Source: Candidatus Sulfotelmatobacter sp.
Lineage (GTDB): Bacteria; Acidobacteriota; Terriglobia; Terriglobales; Acidobacteriaceae
Length of the DNA stretch: 64,000 nt
Reading direction: 5' to 3'
Assembly: GCA_025462865.1 (NCBI GenBank)
Contig: JAOAPI010000138.1
Span: forward strand, 1 to 64,000
Shown here: in pieces, positions 54,620-63,075 of the stretch
How the letters are laid out: every line of letters starts with the position of its first letter
How positions within the stretch are numbered: position 1 is the first letter of the stretch
Made by a program: the position numbers and the translations under genes
The notes under the pieces: model-generated
What the model was told of the DNA's origin: nothing
Databases searched by the model: none
Seen by the model: only the letters and a program-made list of their open reading frames with translations

Positions 54620-56200
54620 ATGCGCAAACCCAATTTTCGTAAAAACGAACGTGGAATGGCTTTGATTATCGCGTTGCTGTTGTTGCTTCTGATTTCAGCC
54701 GTCGGCCTGGGCATGGTTTACATGTCCACCACTGAAACCTCAATCAACACCAACTATAAAGACACGCAACTGGCTTTCTTTGCCATGCGCGCTGGTCTGG
54801 AAGAAATGCGCGACCGGATGCGCACCGATAGCACATATCCGATTACCATTCCAACCACCGCGATGCCCGGCACGGCAGGATCGATTATTTATATCCTCAA
54901 CCCCTCCAGCGCAGGCGATACCGTTGATCCGAAGACTTACAGTAACACCTACTTCGATGACGAATTCTGCCATGAGTCCTTCGTAGGCTCAGGCGTTACG
55001 TATGTGGCTCCAGGCACCGCGTGTACGTCCTCTGGAGCTCCGCCATCCGCCAGCGTGACCACCACTCTTAGCCAGTCCCCATACACCAACACCGCGTCGT
55101 CCCTGAAATATAAGTGGGTCCGAATCACGTTGAAGCAAAATGGAACATTCCCGAGCGCTCTAGTCGATCCTACTCAGACAGGCGGGAACCTCGCGTCACA
55201 GGTCTGCTGGAACTCGACAACCAACCAGGAAGTAGTAGCGAGCGCTCTGGGGTATGCCAACTGCGCTGCGGCGCAAAGCGCCGGACTGTACGTTGAACCC
55301 GTATATCTCGTCACTGCGATGGCCATCACACCCCAAGGCAGTCGGCGCGTGGGTCAATATGAGTCCGCGGCTTACAACATCACGCCGCCCCCTGGAGCTC
55401 TGGCTTTGGATGGCCCTGCCGCCACCTTCAGTCCGACGCCCAGTTCGAGCCAATACTTCGCCAACGGCAACAACAGCGGCAACCCCGCTAACTCGGGAAT
55501 TTATACTCCGTTTACCGGGCCCGGCGGACAGGCCGCTTGCGCCACCACGCAGCCGACGCAGTCGCCCGCCATCAGCACAGGAGACACCACTGGTGCGACC
55601 GGAATCGTAACCAATCTTCAAGGGCCGCCTGACCGGACCGGTAATTACACCGGAACGGGAACAGCACCCTCCGTGGTCAATGAGGGATCGACTGGTGGGA
55701 ACCAGCTAACTGGGACGTGGTCCAGCCCGGGTGCCCTCAACAACATGGTTTCCTCCCTCGCCAATGGAGCCGATAAAGTCTACACCTGCGCCATTGGTAC
55801 GCCGTGCACTGGATCGGGCCCTTACGGCACCGATGCCGCGCCACAAGTCACGTATGTCAACGGTGATTTTAACTTCGGCAACGCCAGCGGCTCCGGCGTT
55901 CTGATCGTAACCGGATCACTGAACATCACCGGCAACTCGAGCTTCAACGGCCTCATTCTGGTCGTTGGTCAGGGAATCATCAACGAAAGTGGCGGCGGCA
56001 ACGGCCAATTTAACGGATCAGTTTTCCTGGCGAGAACAAACAGTCCGGTCTCTCCTTACACTCAACTTGCAACTTTGGGATCCCCATTGATTGCCTGGAA
56101 CGGCGGCGGCACCAATGGCATTCAGTACAACAGCTGCTGGGCTAATATCGGTAACAGCATGCACTACATGGTGGTCGCCTCGCGCGAAGAAATGTACTAG
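54620..56200 (+). CDS. PilX-like minor pilin/pilus assembly protein
   Basis: 526 residues. The N-terminus NERGMALIIALLLLLLISAV with following STTETSINTNY matches PilX N-terminal domains; it lacks the +5 Glu typical of pilins, as PilX proteins often do. The long C-terminal part is Gly/Ser/Thr-rich with a beta-helix-like end (about 430-500; NITGNSSFNGLILVVG). GGAGG lies upstream of the ATG at 54620. A strong terminator follows the gene, closing the minor-pilin operon. No PilY1 gene is present in the window. Confidence 0.78.
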   Translation: MRKPNFRKNERGMALIIALLLLLLISAVGLGMVYMSTTETSINTNYKDTQLAFFAMRAGLEEMRDRMRTDSTYPITIPTTAMPGTAGSIIYILNPSSAGDTVDPKTYSNTYFDDEFCHESFVGSGVTYVAPGTACTSSGAPPSASVTTTLSQSPYTNTASSLKYKWVRITLKQNGTFPSALVDPTQTGGNLASQVCWNSTTNQEVVASALGYANCAAAQSAGLYVEPVYLVTAMAITPQGSRRVGQYESAAYNITPPPGALALDGPAATFSPTPSSSQYFANGNNSGNPANSGIYTPFTGPGGQAACATTQPTQSPAISTGDTTGATGIVTNLQGPPDRTGNYTGTGTAPSVVNEGSTGGNQLTGTWSSPGALNNMVSSLANGADKVYTCAIGTPCTGSGPYGTDAAPQVTYVNGDFNFGNASGSGVLIVTGSLNITGNSSFNGLILVVGQGIINESGGGNGQFNGSVFLARTNSPVSPYTQLATLGSPLIAWNGGGTNGIQYNSCWANIGNSMHYMVVASREEMY

Positions 56201-56226
56201 AGCGCGTTGCGATTCAGCTATTCTCA

Positions 56227-56259
56227 GGCCCCGACCCACCGGTCGGGGCCTTCTTTTTT
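56227..56259 (+). terminator. Rho-independent terminator after the minor-pilin operon
   Basis: A perfect 10-bp GC-rich stem (56227-56236 with 56241-56250), a 4-nt loop CACC and then TTCTTTTTT. It lies 27 bp after the stop of the PilX-like gene. Confidence 0.93.
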
Positions 56260-56298
56260 CCGTCTGCGGTAAAATCGCAATGTCTCTTGGGGATAGTC

Positions 56299-57537
56299 AT
56301 GCCAGCACCGCCGCCATATTTCTCGCAACCGCTGGATCGTCGAAGCTCGCCTTGGCTTTGGGTGGCCTTTCTTCTTTGCGCCATTACCGCCGCCGCCTTT
56401 TTCTTTGTCCCCGCGTTCATCATTCGTCCATTTGGGCACCAGGCGCCGAGAGCGCTTTTGGCGGCGATGGCATTTCGGCAGCGCGCTCCGATGCCCACCC
56501 TCGTCGCCGCCGTGGCGTGTTTTCTGCTAACCCTCGTGCTTTGGAGAACGGCAAGCCGCTGGGGTAAAACTCTCCTGGGCTTTGCGCTCATCATCGTCAC
56601 GTTCTCTGCAGTGATGGCGCGCCTGAACTACTTCGAGTGGATGTTCCATCCCATCCCCGATGCGCAATTCATGGCGCAATCCGAGAGCAAGCTCGATGCG
56701 AAAGAAATGATCATGGCGGTCCGCATCGGCGACAACGACCGCGCCTATCCCATCAGCGAGATGGCGTATCACCACGTCCTCAACGATGTTATCGACGGTG
56801 TGCCGATCGCCGTCACTTATTGAACGTTATGTCACACCGGTCTGGTGTGGACGCGAACGGTGAACGGAAGAGCCCTGCATTTTTACCTGGCGGGCATCAA
56901 CAACCAGAATTTCCTTATGCGCGATAAGGAAACCGGCAGCTGGTGGCAGCAGATTACCGGCAAGGCAATCTACGGCCCACTGCAGGGCGCAGTGTTGAAA
57001 CTTGTCCTAAGCGACGAACTGACCTTCGGCCAGTGGAGAACCGAATCCCCCTCCGGAGAGCTTCTAGCTCCCGTCGCCAAATATACGAAAGAATACGAGA
57101 GCGATTGGGAACCCAAAGTCGCCAAGATGCCTGTCGTCATTAGCTTTCCGGGCACCGAACTCAAGTCACGCGACATCGTGATCGGGCTCACCATCGACGG
57201 CGGCGACCGCGCCTATCCTTGGGAAGCGTTCGCCAAGCAGTCTCCCGTTGTCGATCGCGTCAACGGCACGCCCTTGCTTCTAGTCCTCGGGCCTGACGGC
57301 AAATCCTTTCGCGTTTTCCTGAGTCGCATCGATGGCCATGACGCGGAATTTTTTCTGCAGGCAGATGCGAAAGACTGGATCTTGGTTGACGCTACCACTG
57401 CCAGCCAGTGGAACTTTCAGGGATGCGCCACGTCCGGCCCCGCGCAGGGAAAATGCCTCGCCCGCATCCCCGCCCTGAAGGATTACTGGTTCGACTGGCG
57501 CAACTACCACCCCGACACCACGATCTACAAACACTAA
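56299..57537 (+). CDS. DUF3179 membrane protein with in-frame TGA, candidate selenoprotein
   Basis: 412 residues if TGA at 56821-56823 is read as selenocysteine (residue 175). Three N-terminal membrane helices (about 12-35, 55-74, 80-98) are followed by a periplasmic DUF3179 domain (about 125-412) with SWWQQITGKAIYGPL and the family-typical end YWFDWRNYHPDT. DUF3179 normally has a CxxC in a TYCPLC-type motif; here it reads TY-(TGA)-TLC, so the stop sits exactly at the first Cys. The frame stays intact for 238 codons after it. A hairpin with GGTCT loop begins 9 nt later. The ATG at 56299 has GGGGA 5 bp before it. The alternative is a nonsense mutation splitting the gene. Confidence 0.75.
56821..56859 (+). 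promoter_or_regulatory. Candidate bacterial SECIS element
   Basis: Starting 9 nt after the in-frame TGA, CACACC (56833-56838) pairs perfectly with GGTGTG (56844-56849) around the loop GGTCT (56839-56843). CGTT (56825-56828) can pair with AACG (56856-56859) to form a lower stem. The E. coli fdhF element also shows GGUC(U) in the apical loop of a 17-nt hairpin at a similar distance from its UGA. The distance to the first loop base here is 15 nt. Confidence 0.65.
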
Positions 57538-57558
57538 GACAATCGCCTAAAATTAGAA

Positions 57559-58191
57559 ATGACAACTGAGGCTTCCCGCTTGCCAGCAATTCATACCATC
57601 TTCTGGGATGTTGGAGGAGTACTGCTCACCAACGCTTGGGACCGAAGCGAACGCGCCGCTGCGCTCGAACACTTTCGTTTAGACGAAGAAGAGTTTCAAG
57701 CGCGGCACGAGATGATCGTCTCCTCGTTTGAACGCGGCAAAATTTCGCTCGATGAATATCTGGATCGAACCGTGTTTTACCGTAACCGTTCCTTCAACCG
57801 CGATGAGTTTCGGGAGTACATGTTCTCGCTCTCGCAGCCCATGCCTGATGTTCTTGCATTCGCGCATGCTCTAGCCGATTCCGGCAAATATTTTATGGGC
57901 ACAATCAACAATGAGTCCCGCGAATTGAACCTGTATCGCATCGAGAAGTTCGGCCTACGGGAAATCTTCCGCCTTTTTGTAAGTTCGTGCTTCGTGGGGC
58001 TGCGAAAGCCGGAGAGTGGCATCTATCGCCTTGCGATTGAAATCACGCAGATCAATCCCCAGGAGTGCTGCTTCATCGACGACCGCGCTCTCAATCTGGA
58101 AGTCGCCGCGAAGATGGGAATCCGCACGATAGAAATGCAAACGCTGGAACAGTTAAGGGACGAGTTGGCGAAGTTGGGTGTTAAGCCATGA
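57559..58191 (+). CDS. HAD-superfamily hydrolase
   Basis: 210 residues. Motif I is FWDVGGVLL (nucleophile Asp near 17), a helical cap follows (about 25-100), motif II region is MGTINNES, motif III Lys is in GLRKPESGIY and motif IV is FIDDRALN. It is a soluble phosphatase-like enzyme of the class that includes haloacid dehalogenase-like phosphatases and epoxide-hydrolase N-terminal phosphatases. It lies 21 bp after the DUF3179 stop and may be co-transcribed, though its ribosome site is weak. The substrate cannot be told. Confidence 0.82.
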   Translation: MTTEASRLPAIHTIFWDVGGVLLTNAWDRSERAAALEHFRLDEEEFQARHEMIVSSFERGKISLDEYLDRTVFYRNRSFNRDEFREYMFSLSQPMPDVLAFAHALADSGKYFMGTINNESRELNLYRIEKFGLREIFRLFVSSCFVGLRKPESGIYRLAIEITQINPQECCFIDDRALNLEVAAKMGIRTIEMQTLEQLRDELAKLGVKP

Positions 58192-58216
58192 AGGTGCGCA
58201 ACGCAGACCGCTGCAC

Positions 58217-59326
58217 CTAGGACCGCCGCGGCTGAGTCTTAGCTGATGGAGTTGCAGCTTTCGGAATATCCGACTCCGCGCCCGAGAGTGTCAAGTCGCT
58301 CGACCAAGACTCTGAAATCAACTTCCACTCTCCGCTGCTCTGTTTGCTGAAGACCCAAAGATATTTCCCGCGTTCTTCGCGGCGCTTGCCGGCAGTTCCC
58401 GGGACGAGCGCGCTATAGCGGCCCACTTCGTGTGCCAGATCTCCAGAGACTTCCACGCGCATTGGATCAAGAGCTACTTCTCCGAAACCCGCTTCCAGCG
58501 ATGCGAAAAAGAACTCACGCACCGCCATTGCACCGCGAATCGGCGGCAGATTCGAACGCAGCACCAGCGCATCGGCAGCGTAGAGTTCGATCAGCTCTTC
58601 GAGTTGTCGCGTATTGCAGGCCAAAACCCACTCCTGAGTCAGACGCCGCACCGCAGCCTCGCTGCGACTCATGGGTTCGCCCTTGGCGGCAGCTGCGATT
58701 CGAAGACGATCCGCTTCGCGCGCACTGTCAGGCGCATTGCTGCGCGCTACCGAACCGCCAGCCTCAGTCTCCGCCCCCTGGAAGTAGTGGTGGTGATAGT
58801 GATGGTGGTAATGATGCGCGCCGGCTGGACTGCCTGCCGCAGGATGAATTTCTTTCTCGTTTCGCGGCGCCGGTGGGGCTGGCGGAAGCTGTGCAGACAA
58901 CTTTTCCTCGACAACCGGCGGCCGCGAGGGTTCCGCTGAAGAGCCTTGAGTAGAGGGCTCGGGGGGCTCAGTTCCCAAAAGAATTCCGCAGGCGCCGCAG
59001 AACTTGTTGCCCTCGCGATTCTGATGGCCGCAGACACGGCAGGCGGTGTGAGTATTGACGCTGGTTTCGAGCGCCGCCTTTGCCGGTGAAATATCTTCCG
59101 CAACGGTTTCGGAATCCGCTTCCATTGTCAGTCGTTGCATGGCTTGCAGGGCCGCAGCGATCGCCTCCTGATTCGGCTTGGGCCGTCGCATTTCCGGATA
59201 AAGACGCTGATAAATCTCGCCCAGCGCCGGATTGTGTGGCCCAATGATGGGCACCGCGCTTTCCGAATCTTGCGATTCAGTTTGGCTGAAGGTCTTGCCG
59301 GATTTCTTGTCTCTATCTGTGTCCAC
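58217..59326 (-). CDS. Zinc-ribbon and SnoaL-like domain protein with His-rich linker
   Basis: 369 residues. The N-terminal part is unassigned and a double-CxxC zinc ribbon follows (about 96-115; CRVCGHQ and FCGACG). A Pro/Glu-rich linker contains HHYHHHYHHHYF (about 175-186). The C-terminal part (about 220-345) resembles SnoaL/DUF4440 NTF2-fold domains (NTRQLEELIELYAADALVLR, KWKLI-like WKLISESW). No signal peptide is present, so it is cytoplasmic. The start at 59326 is GTG with a weak ribosome site. It is convergent with the HAD gene. The His tract suggests metal binding; the role is unknown. Confidence 0.65.
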   Translation of the reverse strand: MDTDRDKKSGKTFSQTESQDSESAVPIIGPHNPALGEIYQRLYPEMRRPKPNQEAIAAALQAMQRLTMEADSETVAEDISPAKAALETSVNTHTACRVCGHQNREGNKFCGACGILLGTEPPEPSTQGSSAEPSRPPVVEEKLSAQLPPAPPAPRNEKEIHPAAGSPAGAHHYHHHYHHHYFQGAETEAGGSVARSNAPDSAREADRLRIAAAAKGEPMSRSEAAVRRLTQEWVLACNTRQLEELIELYAADALVLRSNLPPIRGAMAVREFFFASLEAGFGEVALDPMRVEVSGDLAHEVGRYSALVPGTAGKRREERGKYLWVFSKQSSGEWKLISESWSSDLTLSGAESDIPKAATPSAKTQPRRS

Positions 59327-59378
59327 GATTCAGACTGCCCCATTCTCCAGCTTCATTTTAGCCCACGGGCAGTGAATC

Positions 59379-59819
59379 CTAACGGCGGGAAAACTCGATT
59401 TTGCCTTCTGCTTCGGTGGGGACGCCGTTGCAGGTTGCGGGACGATACCGCCATGTGCGCACGGTTCTTATAATATTGCGGTCCCCAACAGCGCCGGCGC
59501 TTTGCAGAATCAGCGGACTATGCACCCGGCCGTCCGTGCCAACGATGAAGCTAACCTTTATCATCTGTCCTGCTCCGGCTCCGACCAGTAACGGATCCGG
59601 TGTGGTCAAGGCCTGCGGCGGCCTGGTGTCTTCGCAACGGGCTCTCGCGCTGACGTGCGGTACCTCTCGAAATTCGGCGGCTCGCTTGGGAATGTTCCAC
59701 ATTTGCTGTTCGTGCTGCGACACCAAAGGGTGTCGCGATATCGAAGCAGGAGCTTCAACGGAGGCGCAACCGGCAGCCGGAACCGCAATAATCAAAAACC
59801 AGGTCCAGATGCGAAACAT
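59379..59819 (-). CDS. Small lipoprotein with TonB-like C-terminal domain
   Basis: 146 residues. The signal ends PAAGC, a lipobox. The C-terminal half (about 75-146) is TonB-like: VSFIVGTDGRVHSPLILQSAG and TWRYRPATCNGVPTEAEG. GGGAGA lies 8 bp before the ATG. A lipid-anchored TonB-type domain without its own membrane helix is unlike classical TonB. It may bind outer-membrane receptor plugs such as the receptor encoded next door. The 211 bp upstream, to 60030, show nothing recognisable. Confidence 0.7.
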   Translation of the reverse strand: MFRIWTWFLIIAVPAAGCASVEAPASISRHPLVSQHEQQMWNIPKRAAEFREVPHVSARARCEDTRPPQALTTPDPLLVGAGAGQMIKVSFIVGTDGRVHSPLILQSAGAVGDRNIIRTVRTWRYRPATCNGVPTEAEGKIEFSRR

Positions 59820-60030
59820 GCGATAGACTCTCCCGGATAGGCTTGGACCTTTCCGCTTAACCCTATCGGCAACTGGGTGGCCAGCTATGAGGTGGCCTCA
59901 CGTCTTGTGTTATCAAGCGGTTAGCGCACCATCGAGTTCGAAGTAAATAAACAAATGTGAAGGCACTTGCAACTTTCATGCTGAGACATGCGTGCAAAGG
60001 CCTTACTGCCCCAGGAAACAGCTAGCCTGG

Positions 60031-63018
60031 TTAAAAACTAAACGTCGCCTGCAGGTCGATGCGGCGGTTGGCGGCGGAGTTGGAAAAAGATCCAGTCTGA
60101 AGCTGATTGGGTATGTCGAAAAATCGCGAACCCAAAATACCGCTCGGGTTTGCAAAGTTTACTTTGTTGAAAACATTCCGAGCGGTAACCCCGAAGGTCA
60201 GGCTGTAGCGACGGTCGGATCCGCTCGACGTCGGTCCAGAGCCGCCGCCGAATAAAGGGCCCCGTAGCCCGCCACCACCACCACCAGTCCGTCCTCCTCC
60301 TCCACCGCCTCCTGGCCCGTGACCTTCTGGATTGTTGACGCCGTGTGCGGTCCGCGGACCGAAACCGAAAGTCTTGGTAAGCCGCAGATTGACTACAACG
60401 TGAGATGGGCCAGTCGCATAATTAATCGGAACAATCTTGTCGCTGCTGGAGGGATTCGCATTAAAGGTTCCCAAGGGCGTGCAATAAGTGGTCGACGGAG
60501 GCGTCGGCGTCACAACCCCGCCGCACGTCGCTGTTGAAACCAGTCCCGGACGATCGTTAAAGATGGAATCGTTGTTGAGGTCGTTAGTCGTGCTGATGTT
60601 GAAAGGAGAGCCGGAGCTCACAATCATGAACGGACTGATGCGGAAGTTGAGAGGAAGACTAAACGAACTGATCAGGAAAAGCCGGTGGCGAGTGTCGAAA
60701 GAAGCGCGGCCGTAGTCGGCGCTAATGTTGTGCGAGTTCGAGGGAAAGCTGGACACCCCTGCGCTATCGCTGTCAGCGTAATTGAGAACGTAGGTGCCCG
60801 AAAGCTGAATCTTCGATGCAAGCCGGACGTTGACATTGGTGATCAGTTGATTTTGCCGGAAGACGGCTTCGGACACGTACTGGTAAAGATTTCCGCTGGC
60901 GGTCGTCACGCAGGCCGGACTGCAAGGGGTGCCGGGAAAAGGCGCGTTGGCATTAATGGTAAGCAATTGATCAAAGCCGCGGGAATTCAGATACGTTACT
61001 GATAACGTTGCGGCTTTCGTCAACTGACGTTCGATGCTTACCGCCGACTGCAAAGTGTAGGGCGCGTGCAGCCTCGGGCTGATCTGGTAGATCGTTGGCA
61101 CAGCGGGCGTGACCGCGCCGGTGCAGGAAGAGAAATTCGTGAGGCTAGGGCATTTCGGATTGCTGATGACAAATTGTTCCTGCGTGATGCCGTTCAAACG
61201 TTCAGCCTCAAGAATTTGGGCTTCCTGAAATCTGTCATAGAAGACTCCAAAGCCCCCTCGCAGCACCACCTTGGGAGGCGCTGACTTGCCGCCGATGCCC
61301 CAGGCTATGCCCAACCGGGGAGCCAAATCTGTGTGGTCCTGAATGCCAGTTTGGGTCTCGAACCGCAGCCCGTAGCTGATAGTGATGTTCGGGCGCAAGC
61401 GCCAATCATCCTGGAAATAAAGTCCCGCATCGAAATTCGTCGCCACAACAGGCGGGGTCCCCACCGTGTAAGTAAGCTGCGTCGCGATAGGCGTCGTCAT
61501 ATTTCCGGCGTTCGCCACAGCGTGCGCATAAGACACCGGGCACGGTTGTTGGCCGGGAGCGGGCACACAGACAATCTCTGCCGCTGTATCCAGCAATGAC
61601 GAGAATGTGAACGTGCCATTGAACCCTGAGGTTGAGCTGTTGGAGTCCCGTATGCCCCGTAGCCGGGCCCCAAATTTCAATGTGTGATTGCCGTGGATCA
61701 GGGAAGTGTAGTTCTGCAGCTCATAGTGGTCCTGATGATCAAGAATATTGCCCTGATTATTTCCCCCTCCCCCAAATGATCCCAGAACGTTCAGGGTTGG
61801 CTGGCCATTCAGAGCAAACTGATTATTGAGCTCACGCAAGTACTGGAATCGCGTCTCATTCACAACCTTTGTCCCAATGACTTGCGTGTCGCTGATCTGC
61901 AGCGTGTGCTCGGTCGACTCGGAATTGTAAGCCTGAGAAGGCAAGTTGAACGTGCCCACGCCATCGTTGTTTTCCGTATTGCGGTAGTACTGATAACGAG
62001 CGGTTAGGGTATTGTTTTTACTAACTTGATAGTCAATCCGCCCGTTAAAGTTGGTTCGATGACGGAGGTTCGGGACAGCCTCAATGAGCGGAACCGCGGC
62101 GAAGGTCGTAGGATCAAGCGTCAAGGCGTTCACTGCGGAAAGATCGTTGATATTTCGTCGTTGAGCATCCAAAAAGAATGAGGTCTTCTTGTTGATCGGT
62201 CCGCCGATATTGCCGCTGAACTGGGTTGAATCGTAACCGGGCTGGTTCGCACCCGCAAAGGGGTTCGGAGAATTAAAAGCCGAATCATTTCCGCTGATCA
62301 ATAACTGACCGTGGTATTTGTCCGTGCCGGGCTTGGTGAACACTTCAATACGGCCGTAGCCAAGCTTGTCGAACTCCGCGGAAAACGGATTCTGATTGAT
62401 TCGAATTTCGCGAATCGATGACTTGGGAGGAAGCTGCCCGGCGGTGAATCCGTCGATGTAAAGTTGGCCGCCATTCGGACCCGCGGAAGGCCCCGCCAGC
62501 GCCTGTAAGTCTGTGAGCAATTCGTCGGGATCGTCAGGTAACGCTTCCAGCTCTTTACCCGAGATCACAATGGCTCCCGCGTTGTTGGCCGGATTTACGT
62601 CCAGCGCCGGACCGCTGTCTGAGACTTGAACTTTCTCCTGTTCAACCTCAATCGTCATGGCAACATTAAGTCGTAGCGGCTGCCCCGACGTAATAACTAT
62701 GTTGTCGTTTTGATAGACAGAAAATCCTTCGGCAGTAACGTTCAGAATGTAATGGCCCGCCGCCAGCCCGTTGAATTCATATTCACCCTGTCCGTTCGTT
62801 CGCGCTTTGATGGGCGTGGAAGATTTGGCCGCGGCCGTCAGCAGCACGTCGGCATTCGCGATAGCAGCGCCGGAAGGATCGGTTACCTGTCCCCGTAAAG
62901 ATCCAGAGTTCGATGCCGCCGCGCCTGTCTGGGATAACGATCGTGTTGCGCACAACTGCAGCGAAACCAAAAACAACGCACAATAAACCAAACGCCGAGC
63001 TTTCCGTTCTTTATTCAT
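60031..63018 (-). CDS. TonB-dependent receptor-like outer-membrane protein
   Basis: 995 residues with a signal peptide (ends RSLSQ). A carboxypeptidase-regulatory-like domain (about 40-120; GSLRGQVTDPSGAAIANADV) is followed by a plug-like region (about 135-235; VISGKELEALPDDPDELLTD) and a large beta-barrel with alternating strands to the C-terminal Phe (ATFSF). A Gly-rich loop (about 895-925) interrupts the last strands. Many such receptors in Acidobacteriota import glycans or peptides. The ATG at 63018 has no obvious ribosome site. Confidence 0.85.
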   Translation of the reverse strand: MNKERKARRLVYCALFLVSLQLCATRSLSQTGAAASNSGSLRGQVTDPSGAAIANADVLLTAAAKSSTPIKARTNGQGEYEFNGLAAGHYILNVTAEGFSVYQNDNIVITSGQPLRLNVAMTIEVEQEKVQVSDSGPALDVNPANNAGAIVISGKELEALPDDPDELLTDLQALAGPSAGPNGGQLYIDGFTAGQLPPKSSIREIRINQNPFSAEFDKLGYGRIEVFTKPGTDKYHGQLLISGNDSAFNSPNPFAGANQPGYDSTQFSGNIGGPINKKTSFFLDAQRRNINDLSAVNALTLDPTTFAAVPLIEAVPNLRHRTNFNGRIDYQVSKNNTLTARYQYYRNTENNDGVGTFNLPSQAYNSESTEHTLQISDTQVIGTKVVNETRFQYLRELNNQFALNGQPTLNVLGSFGGGGNNQGNILDHQDHYELQNYTSLIHGNHTLKFGARLRGIRDSNSSTSGFNGTFTFSSLLDTAAEIVCVPAPGQQPCPVSYAHAVANAGNMTTPIATQLTYTVGTPPVVATNFDAGLYFQDDWRLRPNITISYGLRFETQTGIQDHTDLAPRLGIAWGIGGKSAPPKVVLRGGFGVFYDRFQEAQILEAERLNGITQEQFVISNPKCPSLTNFSSCTGAVTPAVPTIYQISPRLHAPYTLQSAVSIERQLTKAATLSVTYLNSRGFDQLLTINANAPFPGTPCSPACVTTASGNLYQYVSEAVFRQNQLITNVNVRLASKIQLSGTYVLNYADSDSAGVSSFPSNSHNISADYGRASFDTRHRLFLISSFSLPLNFRISPFMIVSSGSPFNISTTNDLNNDSIFNDRPGLVSTATCGGVVTPTPPSTTYCTPLGTFNANPSSSDKIVPINYATGPSHVVVNLRLTKTFGFGPRTAHGVNNPEGHGPGGGGGGGRTGGGGGGLRGPLFGGGSGPTSSGSDRRYSLTFGVTARNVFNKVNFANPSGILGSRFFDIPNQLQTGSFSNSAANRRIDLQATFSF

Positions 63019-63075
63019 TGCGCAACAAATACGCTGGAAATAAGGCTTCGATACTTCGCGTGGGAGTGGGGTCAG

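Noticed and set aside
56287-57537. Two separate genes either side of the TGA in the DUF3179 region
   Set aside because: The second part has no ribosome site or start, begins in mid-domain, and both halves together make one family-length protein.
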